The translations under genes and the position numbers were made by a program. From Gemmatimonadota bacterium (GTDB lineage Bacteria > Gemmatimonadota > Gemmatimonadetes > Gemmatimonadales > GWC2-71-9), in the NCBI GenBank assembly GCA_003221825.1, contig QHUE01000210.1:1-8749 (forward strand): a stretch of 8,749 bases of DNA. The letters are read 5' to 3'. Every line of letters begins with the position of its first letter. Within the stretch, counting starts at the first letter, position 1. The notes under the pieces are model-generated. The model saw nothing but the letters and a program-made list of their open reading frames with translations. It did no database searches and was not told the origin of the DNA. Shown one piece after another: positions 1-7,487 of the stretch.

Positions 1-35
1 TGCGAACCGTAATCGAGGATCAGGATGCGATTCAC
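1..35 (-). CDS. guaA: GMP synthase (glutamine-hydrolysing), N-terminal fragment, cut by window edge
   Basis: Only the first 11 codons and two bases of the next are present. Read from a GTG at 35 they give (M)NRILILDYGS followed by CA, which fits Gln. RILILDYGSQ is the first beta strand of the class I glutamine amidotransferase domain as it appears at the N-terminus of GuaA, which aminates XMP to GMP with glutamine-derived ammonia. The GTG overlaps the lysA stop as GTGA (4 nt), a classic translational-coupling arrangement, and no strong Shine-Dalgarno precedes it. With so little sequence another class I amidotransferase cannot be excluded, but the ILILDYGSQ opening is much more typical of GuaA than of CarA, PurQ or TrpG. 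Confidence 0.78.
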   Translation of the reverse strand, partial: MNRILILDYGS

Positions 36-1285
36 GCTTTGTACCAGGTCGTCGGCTCAGCCGTCTCGCCGCGGATGAGATCGTCCAGCGTCTCACGCTG
101 GCGCGCGACATAGTAACGGTCGCCGTCGACCACGATCTCCGGCGCGCGGGGCCGCTGATTGTAGGTCGAGCTCATCACAAAGCCGTAGGCGCCGGTGCCG
201 AGGACCGCCAGCACTTCGCCGGGGCCGACCGCGACCAGCTTGCGGTCAAGCGCGAGGAAGTCGCCCGTCTCGCAAATCGGTCCGACGACATTCACCGTCT
301 CTTCCGACCGCTTGCCGTCGCGCAGCGGCAGGATCTCATGATGGGCATTGTAGTGACTCGGCCGCACGAAATCGGACATCCCCGCGTCCACGATGACGTA
401 TTCCTTGCCCCCGGCGTGCTTGCGGTAGAGCACGCGCGTGAGCAGCACGCCGGCGTTGGCGACCAGGTAACGGCCCGGCTCGCACAAGAGCCCGAGCCCC
501 GCCGCGCCCACGACCGGCACGACGGCCTCGGCGAAGGCCTTGGGCGTGGGCGCCTTTTCGTTGTGGTAGCGAACGCCGAGCCCGCCTCCGACGTCCAGCG
601 CCTCGAGCGTGTTGATGCCGGACGCGCGAATGGCCGACACGAGCTCGACCAGCTTGATGGCGCCGCGATGATAGGGCGCGACATCGGTAATCTGCGAGCC
701 GATGTGCATCGCCAGCCCGCGCAGCACGAGCCGCGGCTCGGCCGCGATCCGCTTCGCGACGGTCACGACTTCATCGAAGGGAATGCCAAACTTCGCCGTC
801 TTCTCGCCGGTCTTCGTGTACGGATGGCTGTCGATCGCGACGTCGGGGTTGACGCGAATGCCGACCCGCACGGGCATCTTGACGTTGTTGGCGACCGCCA
901 TGAGCGTCGCCAGCTCGCTCGTCGATTCGATGTTGATGAAGCCGACCCCGGCGCGAATCGCCTCCTCGATCTCCCCCGCCGTCTTGCCGACGCCCGAAAA
1001 GACGATGCCGTCGGGATCGAAGCCCGCGATGCGCGCTCGCCGCAGCTCGCCGACCGACACGATGTCGGCGCCGGCGCCGAGCTGCTTGAGCACGCGGAGG
1101 ACACCGAGGTTGCCATTGGCTTTGACGGAATAGCAGATCCGATTCCGGATCCCGTGGAGCGCGTCGTCGAGGGCGTTGTATTGCGCGCGAATCAGGTTGG
1201 TGCTGTAGACATAAGCCGGCGTCCCGATGCGATCCGCGATTGCCTGAAGCAATCCCGGATCGAACCCTAGTACGCCTGTGCCCAC
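32..1285 (-). CDS. lysA: Diaminopimelate decarboxylase
   Basis: This PLP enzyme of the alanine-racemase-like fold III family decarboxylates meso-diaminopimelate to L-lysine, the last step of lysine synthesis, in the cytosol. The 417-residue product is full length. Visible landmarks, numbered from the GTG start, are the PLP lysine K55 in YSVKANGNLGVL, HIGSQ near 195, the glycine loop DVGGGLGVRY near 231-240, CEPGRYLVANAG near 268, the catalytic-site cysteine C338 in GPICETGDFL, and AYGFVMSSTYN near the C-terminus. An in-frame ATG lies further upstream at 1324, but it would add 13 basic non-conserved residues deep inside proS. I prefer GTG at 1285, which has GGAGG four bases upstream and starts just before the conserved LGFDPGLL. 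The start overlaps the proS stop by 19 nt, and the stop overlaps guaA by 4 nt. Identification is very secure; the start is less so. Confidence 0.95.
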   Translation of the reverse strand: MGTGVLGFDPGLLQAIADRIGTPAYVYSTNLIRAQYNALDDALHGIRNRICYSVKANGNLGVLRVLKQLGAGADIVSVGELRRARIAGFDPDGIVFSGVGKTAGEIEEAIRAGVGFINIESTSELATLMAVANNVKMPVRVGIRVNPDVAIDSHPYTKTGEKTAKFGIPFDEVVTVAKRIAAEPRLVLRGLAMHIGSQITDVAPYHRGAIKLVELVSAIRASGINTLEALDVGGGLGVRYHNEKAPTPKAFAEAVVPVVGAAGLGLLCEPGRYLVANAGVLLTRVLYRKHAGGKEYVIVDAGMSDFVRPSHYNAHHEILPLRDGKRSEETVNVVGPICETGDFLALDRKLVAVGPGEVLAVLGTGAYGFVMSSTYNQRPRAPEIVVDGDRYYVARQRETLDDLIRGETAEPTTWYKA

Positions 1286-1289
1286 ACGG

Positions 1290-1294
1290 CCTCC
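1290..1294 (-). promoter_or_regulatory. Shine-Dalgarno for lysA, supports the GTG start
   Basis: GGAGG lies on the minus strand inside the last proS codons, four bases before the GTG at 1285. The spacing is short but usable, and it is the only strong Shine-Dalgarno near a possible lysA start. It is the main reason for not choosing the ATG at 1324. Confidence 0.55.
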
Positions 1295-2483
1295 GCGATG
1301 CTGGGCGCGCCGCACCACATGCACGTCTGCGGCGCCTCCTTGCTGCGAAACTCGGGATCGGGGAGCACGCGGATCGTGGCGTTCGTCTGCTGTTTGATCT
1401 CCGCTTCGCAGTTTGGACTGCCGCAGAAGCCGCCGTACGCGAATCCACCGCTGCCCTTGATGAACTCGAGGAACTGCGCCTTCGTTGCGCCGCGGATCGA
1501 GTTCTTCTCGCGCCGCTCCCGGGCCGCGGCGAACAGCGCCGCCTGGATCTCATCGAGCGCGTTCGTCACCGCCCCCACCACGTTCTGCAGTGGGACCGGA
1601 GCCTTTCCACCGGTCCGACGTGCCAGCACCACCTGCCCGCTGGCGAGGTCTCGAGGGCCGATCTCCAACCGCACGGGTACGCCGAGCCCTTCCCATTCGA
1701 AGTACTTCGCACCGGGCTTCAGGTTCTCACGGAGGTCCAGCTCCACGCGCACCCCGGCCTTGTCGAGATCCGCCTTCACCTGACCCCCGACCCCTGACAC
1801 CTGCGCCCGTTCTTCATCCGTCTTCCAGATCGGCACGATCGCCACTTGCACGGGAGCGACCTTGGGCGGGGCCACGAGTCCATTGTCATCGGAGTGCGTC
1901 ATGATCAAGCCGCCGATGAGCCGCGTTGACACGCCCCAGGACGTATTCCAGACGTACTCCAACCCACCCGTTGCCGTCTGGTACTGCACGTTGAACGCTT
2001 TCGCGAAGTTCTGGCCCAGGTTGTGCGAGGTGCCACCCTGAATCGCCTTGTTGTCCTGCATCAACGCTTCGATCGCGTACGTGCGCAGCGCGCCGGCAAA
2101 CTTTTCACTATCGGTCTTCAGGCCCGTGAGGACGGGCATTGCCAGCCACTCTTCGGTGAAGCGGCGGTAAATGCCGAGAATGAGTCGCGCCTCCCGCTCG
2201 GCGTCCGCTTCATCGATGTGCGCGGTATGGCCCTCCTGCCAGAGGAATTCGGTGGTGCGCAGAAATAGACGCGTGCGCAGTTCCCAGCGGACGACGTTCG
2301 CCCACTGGTTGAGGAGCAAGGGCAGATCGCGATAGCTCTGGATCCACTTCGCGAACATCGCGTAGATGATCGTCTCGGAGGTGGGCCGCACAACGAGCGG
2401 CTCCTCCAGCGCAGAGGTGGGATCGACCGCGATGGCATCCTTCCCCTCTTTACCGGTCGCGCGCAAGCGCGTATGCGTGACGA

Positions 2484-2492
2484 GGGTGCGCC
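2484..2492 (-). other. Deletion junction inside proS
   Basis: The upstream frame reads ...ATG CAG GCG and the downstream frame reads CGC ACC CTC GTC ACG. Good ProS sequence on the two sides is therefore joined out of phase. The frame offset implies a missing length that leaves remainder 2 on division by 3, and the family alignment recalled from memory suggests roughly 195 nt. The exact joint cannot be fixed because bases around it could belong to either side. Confidence 0.75.
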
Positions 2493-2562
2493 TGCATGAT
2501 GACGTCCCCGTACCACTCGCTGAAGTCTTTGGCGCGTGGCGTGATTTTCTGTGCTTGAGCCA

Positions 2563-3810
2563 TTAATCGAAATATCCGTTGAGAAGCTTGTCGAGCGGTA
2601 CCTTCGCTTCGGTGCCCGCCTGCAAATCTCGCACGACCGCGAGGCCCGCCTGGCGTTCTTCAGGACCGATGATCACAGCGCGTGGGGCGCCTCGCGCGGC
2701 AGCCAGCTCGAGCTGTTTCCGGACACCGGTGTGCCGGAGCCCGTATTCGACCGCGATGCCGCGCTCCCGCATCCCATGGGCGAGCTTCAGGACCCAGGGC
2801 ATATCATCGCCGCCTACCGCTATTAAAAAGGCGCCGAGCTCGATCGACGCCTTGGGGGCTACGCCGCGCTCCTTGAGGAGCTCGCCGAGGACAACATCTC
2901 CCATGCCGAACCCCAAGGCCGGCAGGTTGAGCAGCGCATCGTAGCGACCTCCACCGGCGATCGCGCGGAGTGCTTTTTGTGCGTCGAATAGCTCCCAGAC
3001 GATCCCTGTGTAGTAGGCTAACCCTCGCACGATCGTGAGGTCGACCGACACGAATTCGCCGAGACCCATCGCTTCGAGGGCCGCGACGGCCTGGCGCAGC
3101 GGTTCGGCCGCTTCGCCACCGCCTCCCAACGCGCCTTCCCCGGGGAGCGACGCGACCTGAAACACCGCGTCGATTTCGCGTTTTCCGTATCCCGCCTCCC
3201 GCAGCATCTCCTCCAGAACGTTCTTCGGCACGCGTTCGCTGCGATCGAGCACGGCGAAGGCGACCGGAAGCTGTGCGTCGGTGATCCCCCGAGTCGCGAG
3301 CAGTGCCTTGAGGAGGCGGCGATCCGAGACACGCAAGCGGACGTCCTGGGGGCCGAGCCCCAAGGCACGCGTGATGTCGACGGCGGCCGCCATCAGCTCG
3401 GCGTCGGCAAGGGGACTGGCCTCGCCGATGATGTCCATGTTGAGCTGGAAGTGCTCACGCAGGCGTCCGCGCTGCTGTCGCTCATAGCGAAACAGCTGGG
3501 GGATGGAGAACCAGCGGATCGGCTTCTTGAGAGCCTGGACGCGGGCCGCCACCATCCGCGCCAGGGTCGGGGTCATCTCCGGCCGCAATGCGACGTCGCG
3601 GTCCCCTTTATCCTTGAAGGTATAGAGCTGGGCTACGATCTCGTCGCCGCTCTTTTGCGTGTACATCTCGAGCGATTCGAGGGGTGGGCCGTCGTATTCC
3701 TCAAAGCCGTAGCGTGCCGCGACACTGCGCCAGGTCGCAAAGATGTGGTTTCGGAGGCTCAGGTCTTCAGGGTAGAAATCGCGAAAGCCGGGGAGGGCTT
3801 TTCCTTGCAT
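2563..3810 (-). CDS. hisS: Histidyl-tRNA synthetase
   Basis: Class II synthetase that charges tRNA-His in the cytosol, 415 residues, full length. In order: PGFRDFYPED at the N-terminus, a motif 1 region (GFEEYDGPPLESLEMY, 36-50), the ALRPEMTPTLAR histidine-site segment (75-85), motif 2 (FRYERQQRGRLREHFQLNMD, 107-126), the HisA signature RGLAYYTG (263-270), motif 3 region GFGMGDVVLGELL (300-312), and the C-terminal anticodon-binding alpha/beta domain (about 325-415). Two departures from the E. coli pattern are Ala for Asp in RGLDYYTG and the absence of the motif 3 arginine (finding below). I believe both occur together in some HisS lineages, so the gene is probably functional. It starts at an ATG nine bases after the folC stop with no clear Shine-Dalgarno, and its TAA shares one base with the proS ATG. 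Confidence 0.95.
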   Translation of the reverse strand: MQGKALPGFRDFYPEDLSLRNHIFATWRSVAARYGFEEYDGPPLESLEMYTQKSGDEIVAQLYTFKDKGDRDVALRPEMTPTLARMVAARVQALKKPIRWFSIPQLFRYERQQRGRLREHFQLNMDIIGEASPLADAELMAAAVDITRALGLGPQDVRLRVSDRRLLKALLATRGITDAQLPVAFAVLDRSERVPKNVLEEMLREAGYGKREIDAVFQVASLPGEGALGGGGEAAEPLRQAVAALEAMGLGEFVSVDLTIVRGLAYYTGIVWELFDAQKALRAIAGGGRYDALLNLPALGFGMGDVVLGELLKERGVAPKASIELGAFLIAVGGDDMPWVLKLAHGMRERGIAVEYGLRHTGVRKQLELAAARGAPRAVIIGPEERQAGLAVVRDLQAGTEAKVPLDKLLNGYFD

Positions 3811-3819
3811 CGCAACAAC

Positions 3820-5022
3820 TTAACCGACGGGCGCGAAGCCGGGCAAGCGCGCCATCGCGTCACCCACCGTATGAAATGAGCCGGTGACGAGAACGGTCGC
3901 CGCGCCGTCCTGAATGTCGTGTAACGCTCGTTCGAAGTCGGGCTCGAACGCCACGTCCGGTCCCATGTCCTCGATCGACCAGCGTTGCATGAGCGGAATC
4001 GAGGGCGGGACGGTCAGCGTGAGCCGGTCCAGCAACGGCCGCAGCGACGCCAGCATCGCGCGCCAATCCTTGTCGTTGCGGATCCCAACCAGCGCATGCA
4101 GGGGGCGCCGGATCGTCCTCCCCGATTCGGCCAGTGCCTGCGCGACGACGCGCATGCCATCGGGATTGTGCGCGACGTCAAAGATCCACTTGCCGCGGAC
4201 TTCGAACCGCCCCGGGATGTAGGCGTGGGCAAAGCTTGTCGGGAGGTTTTTCCCCACCGGTCCGAACGGCGCCGGTAGCGCGTTGAGAATGGCGTGGGCT
4301 ACGAGCGCATTCGCGAGCTGATGGCGTCCGCGCAGGCCGAGGTGCGTGTCCTTCCGCGGCCGGAGTGTCGTGTCCACGGTAATGATCGGCTCGGCGCCGC
4401 GGCGCTTAGCTTCCTTGACGAGCTCGGCGCGGATCTGGGGGTCGGCTTCTCCCGTGATGAACGGCACCTTCGGCTTCGCGATACCCGCCTTCTCGCGCGC
4501 TATGCCCTTGAGGTCACTGCCCAAATAGTCGACGTGCTCGAGCGCGATCTTCGTGACCGCGCTGACGAGCGGAGTCAGCACGTTCGTCGCGTCGAGCCGG
4601 CCGCCCAGGCCCACTTCAATGACGGCGATATCGACGTCTCTGGCCGCGAGATCGGCGAACGCGATGGCGGTGGTCGCCTCGAAGAAGCTCGCATCGAGCC
4701 GCTCGATATGCAGCTTGAGCTGGGTCGTCCATTCGGCGAACGCATCCTCGCCGATCGGAACGCCGTCTACGGTGATCCGCTCACACGCTGAGATCAGATG
4801 CGGCGAGGTATAGAGCCCGACGCGCCAACCTTGCGCCCGCAGCTCATTGGCTACGAAGGCGCATGTGGACCCTTTGCCGTTAGTCCCGCCGATGTGAATG
4901 GTCGGGAAGTGGCGCTCGGGATGCCCCAGCACGTCGAGCAACCCCTCGGTCGGGCCGAGGCTCCATTTGATGCGGGCCGCTTGTCGTGCAAAAAGCAACT
5001 GGCAGGCGTCTTCGAAGGTCAG
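3820..5022 (-). CDS. folC: Folylpolyglutamate synthase / dihydrofolate synthase family ligase
   Basis: Mur-ligase-family ATP enzyme that adds glutamate to folates, and in bifunctional members also makes dihydrofolate from dihydropteroate. It is cytosolic. The P-loop HIGGTNGKGSTCAF lies at about 43-56. YTSPHL near 71 and the folate/metal segment VIEVGLGGRLDATNV follow, then IALEHVDYLG with REKAGI shortly after, and GRHQLANALVAHAIL. The C-terminal domain has FDVAHNPDG and ends in LVTGSFHTVGDAM. The nearest conventional start, TTG at 4998, removes an N-terminal helix. The same frame continues to a CTG at 5022 and gives TFEDACQLLFARQ, which matches the usual FolC opening, with GAGG seven bases upstream. 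I therefore place the start at CTG 5022 (400 residues), overlapping the accD stop as CTGA. The accD-folC pairing is common in bacteria. Sequence alone does not tell monofunctional from bifunctional. Confidence 0.94.
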   Translation of the reverse strand: MTFEDACQLLFARQAARIKWSLGPTEGLLDVLGHPERHFPTIHIGGTNGKGSTCAFVANELRAQGWRVGLYTSPHLISACERITVDGVPIGEDAFAEWTTQLKLHIERLDASFFEATTAIAFADLAARDVDIAVIEVGLGGRLDATNVLTPLVSAVTKIALEHVDYLGSDLKGIAREKAGIAKPKVPFITGEADPQIRAELVKEAKRRGAEPIITVDTTLRPRKDTHLGLRGRHQLANALVAHAILNALPAPFGPVGKNLPTSFAHAYIPGRFEVRGKWIFDVAHNPDGMRVVAQALAESGRTIRRPLHALVGIRNDKDWRAMLASLRPLLDRLTLTVPPSIPLMQRWSIEDMGPDVAFEPDFERALHDIQDGAATVLVTGSFHTVGDAMARLPGFAPVG

Positions 5023-5885
5023 TCGGCGGCCTCAGCCGGCCAGGCGCCGGTCATGTGTCGCAGCAGCTGGGCGGCGGTGTCCCGCAGTTCGCCCCGGGGA
5101 ACGACGGCATCGATCATCCCGTGGTCGAGCAGGAATTCGGCCGTCTGGAAGCCGTCGGGCAGGTCTTGGCCGATCGTCTGTTTGATCACGCGCGGTCCGG
5201 CGAACCCGATGACCGCACCAGGTTCAGCCAGGGTCACGTCGCCCTGCATCGCATAGGAGGCCGACACGCCGCCGGTCGTCGGATTCGTGAGCACCGACAT
5301 GAAGGGGACGCGCGCGCCCTGCAGCTCGGCGATCACGACCGAGGTCTTGGCCATCTGCATCAGGGAGAGCACGCCCTCCTGCATGCGGGCGCCACCGGAG
5401 GCGGAGACCAGAATCAACGGCGTCTTCTTGTCGATCGCGTGCCGCGTCAGGCGGGCGATCTTCTCCCCGACGACCGATCCCATCGACCCGCCCATGAAGC
5501 TGAAATCCATCACGCCCAGGCTGATGGGCATGCCGTGCAACCGGGCGTAGCCGGTACGGATGGCGTCGAGCGGGCCGGCCTTCTTCACGGCGGCCTGCAC
5601 GCGGTCGGCGTAGTTCTCGAATTTGAGGGGATCGGCGGATTTCAGCGCCGAGAACAGCTCGTGCCACGACCCTTCGTCCACCAGCAGGTCGATGTATTCT
5701 TGCGCGCTGATACGGCGATGGTGGCCACAATTGGGGCACACGTTGAGCGCGCGAACGAAGCGTTCACGGATATCGACGTGCCCGCACTGATCACACTTCT
5801 CCCAGGCGTCTGCCGGGATCTCGAGCTTGACACGCTCGGAGGTGCGCGGCTTACGTTCCTTTTTGAACCAGGCCATTCGAGCCAT
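5019..5885 (-). CDS. accD: Acetyl-CoA carboxylase carboxyltransferase subunit beta
   Basis: The beta subunit pairs with AccA and moves the carboxyl group from biotin (on AccB) to acetyl-CoA, giving malonyl-CoA, the committed step of fatty acid synthesis. The 288-residue length is normal. The N-terminal four-cysteine zinc ribbon is complete (C31, C34, C50, C53), followed by the crotonase-fold core: FSFMGGSMGSVVGEK (128-142), SASGGARMQEG (161-171), NPTTGGVSAS (201-210), AEPGAVIGFAGPRVI (220-234) and the DGFQTAEFLLDHGMID stretch. The start may be the ATG at 5885 or the one at 5876 (MAWFKKE), which resembles other AccD N-termini. Neither has a good Shine-Dalgarno. It is the only gene in the block preceded by a sizeable gap (62 nt after rodA). 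accA is not in the window, which is usual. Confidence 0.97.
   Translation of the reverse strand: MARMAWFKKERKPRTSERVKLEIPADAWEKCDQCGHVDIRERFVRALNVCPNCGHHRRISAQEYIDLLVDEGSWHELFSALKSADPLKFENYADRVQAAVKKAGPLDAIRTGYARLHGMPISLGVMDFSFMGGSMGSVVGEKIARLTRHAIDKKTPLILVSASGGARMQEGVLSLMQMAKTSVVIAELQGARVPFMSVLTNPTTGGVSASYAMQGDVTLAEPGAVIGFAGPRVIKQTIGQDLPDGFQTAEFLLDHGMIDAVVPRGELRDTAAQLLRHMTGAWPAEAAD
5030..5033 (-). promoter_or_regulatory. Possible Shine-Dalgarno for folC at the CTG start
   Basis: GAGG on the minus strand lies inside the last accD codons, seven bases before the CTG at 5022. Spacing is good but the match is only four bases. It decides between CTG at 5022 and TTG at 4998, which has no comparable element. 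Confidence 0.35.
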
Positions 5886-5947
5886 ATAGTGACGAAGCGC
5901 ACAATTTGTGACCGCAACTGTACCGACGCCAGTCCCGACGAGCTAAG
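5886..5947. other. Largest intergenic gap, between rodA and accD
   Basis: These 62 bases are the only place in the window with room for a promoter. On the minus strand they hold an 11-base palindrome, CACAAATTGTG (5900-5910). I see no convincing -35/-10 pair with proper spacing and no GC hairpin followed by a T-run, so neither a promoter nor a terminator is called. Confidence 0.3.
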
Positions 5948-7198
5948 CTATTGCCCTAGCTCGGCATAGCCGGACTGCCGGGACTCCCACGCTACGCGCA
6001 GCGCGATGCCGACGCCAATCGAGCACACGAGCAGAAACGAGCCGCCGTAGGAGAAGAACGGCAGCGGGATGCCGGTGATGGGCATGAGGTTGATCGTCAT
6101 CCCCACGTTTTCGAAGATGTGCGTGAAGTAGAGGCCTGCAATTCCAAAGACGCACAGGCTCGAGAACGGGTCTGTGGCCTTGCGGGCGACACGCAGCAGG
6201 CTGAAAAGCATCCAGGCGAACAAACTGAGCGCAACCAGAACGCCGACGAAGCCGAGCTCCTCGCCCACCACCGAGAAGATGAAGTCGGTGTGCTGCGCCG
6301 GAAGGAACGCGAGGCGCTTCTGCGTCCCCGCCGTGAATCCCTTCCCCAGCAGCCCGCCGGACCCCACGGCGACCTTCGATTGGATGACGTGCCACCCCGC
6401 CGCACGCGGATCGACGTCGGGGTTCAGAAAGGCGAGCAGGCGGTTTTGCTGATACGGTGCCAGCCGGTTCCAGAAGGGCAATGCCAGCACGCCGCCGAGG
6501 ACGTTCAGCCCCATGATCGCGACTCCCTCCCAGAGGTAGGGTCGCCACCAGATCAGCAGCACCGCCAGGAGCGCGATCCAGACGCCCCAGGTCACCGTCG
6601 AGAACGCCAGCACTAGCCCGATGCCTGGAGAGGCGGCTAGCAGCAGCAGCGAGGGCTTCGCCCCCGCCCAGAACAGCATGAAGAACAAAATCGCCACGAA
6701 CACGATGGCGCTGCCTAGGTCCGGTTGTTTGAGGACGAGCAGGCAGGGCAAGCCGGTGATGATCCCCGGCATGATCAGGTCGCGCAGCGTAGCGGGCGGC
6801 TCGCGCTGCGCCGCGAGCCAGTGCGCCAGCATGAGAATCACGGCGAGCTTCGCGAGCTCCGCCGGCTGGCCGAACCGGTGCCCCCCGATTGCCAGCCACG
6901 ACTTGCTGCCCGCCGCCGTCCCGGCGCCGGTCCCGATGAACAGGGTCAGCACGAGCAGGAACAGCGCGATGCCATATGCGAACGGCGTCGCCCACTCGAG
7001 CATCCGTGGTGACGTGCGAAAGGTGAGCGAGGCGACGATCAGGCTCAGCGCGAGCCACACCAGCTGTCGCTGCCAGATCGTCGCGACAAACGTCGGCACG
7101 TCGGTCTGGCCGGCTGAGTACAGCGTCGCCAGCCCGTACAGCGCCAGCGCGGCCACCGAGACGACGAGCGCCTTATCGAGTTGGAGGACGCGCGACAC
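5948..7198 (-). CDS. rodA: Peptidoglycan glycosyltransferase RodA (SEDS family)
   Basis: An integral membrane protein of 416 residues with about ten hydrophobic segments. It polymerises lipid II into glycan strands in the elongasome together with PBP2. SEDS landmarks are FGQPAELAKLAV (109-120), KQPDLGSAIVF (157-167), the large extracellular loop with NRLLAFLNPDVDPRAAGWH (252-270) and the conserved SKVAVGSGGLLGKGF (274-288). HTDFIFSVVGEELGF (303-317) contains the conserved D305, equivalent to the essential aspartate of characterised RodA proteins, and the C-terminus has NLMPITGIPLPFFSYGGS. It is assigned to RodA rather than FtsW mainly because it directly follows mrdA. The GTG start at 7198 lies inside the mrdA 3' end (26-nt overlap), with no evident Shine-Dalgarno, which suggests translational coupling. 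The gene looks intact. Confidence 0.95.
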   Translation of the reverse strand: MSRVLQLDKALVVSVAALALYGLATLYSAGQTDVPTFVATIWQRQLVWLALSLIVASLTFRTSPRMLEWATPFAYGIALFLLVLTLFIGTGAGTAAGSKSWLAIGGHRFGQPAELAKLAVILMLAHWLAAQREPPATLRDLIMPGIITGLPCLLVLKQPDLGSAIVFVAILFFMLFWAGAKPSLLLLAASPGIGLVLAFSTVTWGVWIALLAVLLIWWRPYLWEGVAIMGLNVLGGVLALPFWNRLAPYQQNRLLAFLNPDVDPRAAGWHVIQSKVAVGSGGLLGKGFTAGTQKRLAFLPAQHTDFIFSVVGEELGFVGVLVALSLFAWMLFSLLRVARKATDPFSSLCVFGIAGLYFTHIFENVGMTINLMPITGIPLPFFSYGGSFLLVCSIGVGIALRVAWESRQSGYAELGQ

Positions 7199-7478
7199 CA
7201 GTGTCGACCGGGATCACGGGTGGTGGTGGCACGGTGTCCGGCAGCACCGGGATCTGGAACGGCGCCGGCGCGGAATCGTTGGGCAGCGTCACGCGCAGCT
7301 GGGACGCGGTTTGCTCGTCGATCCCGAGGTAGTGCGCGATCGCCCGTGACACCAGCGGCGCGACGGCCGTCCCGTGCCGCGCGAACTCGACGATGGCACC
7401 GACCACGATTTCCGGTTTGTCCGCGGGGGCAAAGCCGATGAACCAGCCGTGATCGAGGCCGTGCGGGTTCTGGGCGGT

Positions 7479-7487
7479 CGCGGTCTT
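7479..7487 (-). other. PBP2 third active-site motif, KTA variant
   Basis: The codons AAG ACC GCG give KTA within IAGKTATAQNPHG. Transpeptidases of this family normally have KTG or KSG here. The surrounding residues are otherwise typical of PBP2, so the position is certain, and GCG differs from GGG by one base. Confidence 0.8.

Larger units (their letters stand above)
1267..2563 (-). pseudogene. proS: Prolyl-tRNA synthetase (type 3), reading frame broken by an internal deletion
   Basis: Class II synthetase that charges tRNA-Pro in the cytosol. The ATG at 2563 gives 25 good N-terminal residues (KITPRAKDFSEWYGDVIMQA follows the first five). Left in that frame the protein ends about 12 codons later at a TAA near 2452. 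Homology resumes in another frame from about 2490 (TLVTHTRLRATGKEGKD) and runs to the TAG at 1267. The resumed part has LEEPLVVRPTSETIIY, motif 2 (RTRLFLRTTEFLWQEGHTAH), the motif 3 region (STRLIGGLIMTHSDDNG), the anticodon-binding domain, and the Cys-rich C-terminal domain of the archaeal/Thermus-like type ending in AQAY. Compared with my memory of Thermus ProRS, about 65 residues are absent at the junction, including motif 1 (the RGCMVIRPYGYAIW region). The ATG overlaps the hisS stop as TAATG, and the 3' end overlaps lysA by 19 nt. A downstream ATG at 2466 would give a 399-residue open frame lacking motif 1, so probably not functional. As written the gene is broken; whether the genome or the assembly is at fault is undecided. 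Confidence 0.9.

Noticed and set aside
338..1270. 310-codon open frame on the plus strand
   Set aside because: It is exactly antisense to lysA. Its product is rich in Arg, His and Asp with no recognisable domain, as expected from the complement of high-GC codons.
2118..2516. 132-codon minus-strand frame at the proS 5' end
   Set aside because: It is Arg/Ser-rich nonsense in the third frame. The real ProS sequence lies in the two other frames on either side of the deletion.
3811..3819. Possible regulatory leader (for example a T-box) before hisS and proS
   Set aside because: The folC-hisS gap is nine bases and hisS-proS overlap by one, so there is no room for a leader RNA.
5886..5947. Promoter or terminator between rodA and accD
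   Set aside because: A TTGCGG and a CACTAT-like hexamer are present, but their spacing is about 20 nt or more and no hairpin plus T-run is visible.
4986..5969. 327-codon open frame on the plus strand over accD
   Set aside because: It is antisense to a clear, full-length accD. The translation is low-complexity His/Arg/Gly-rich sequence with no motif.
5943..7058. 371-codon alternative minus-strand frame over rodA
   Set aside because: It is a shifted frame of rodA, Arg/Ala-rich and without membrane segments. The rodA frame has every SEDS motif.
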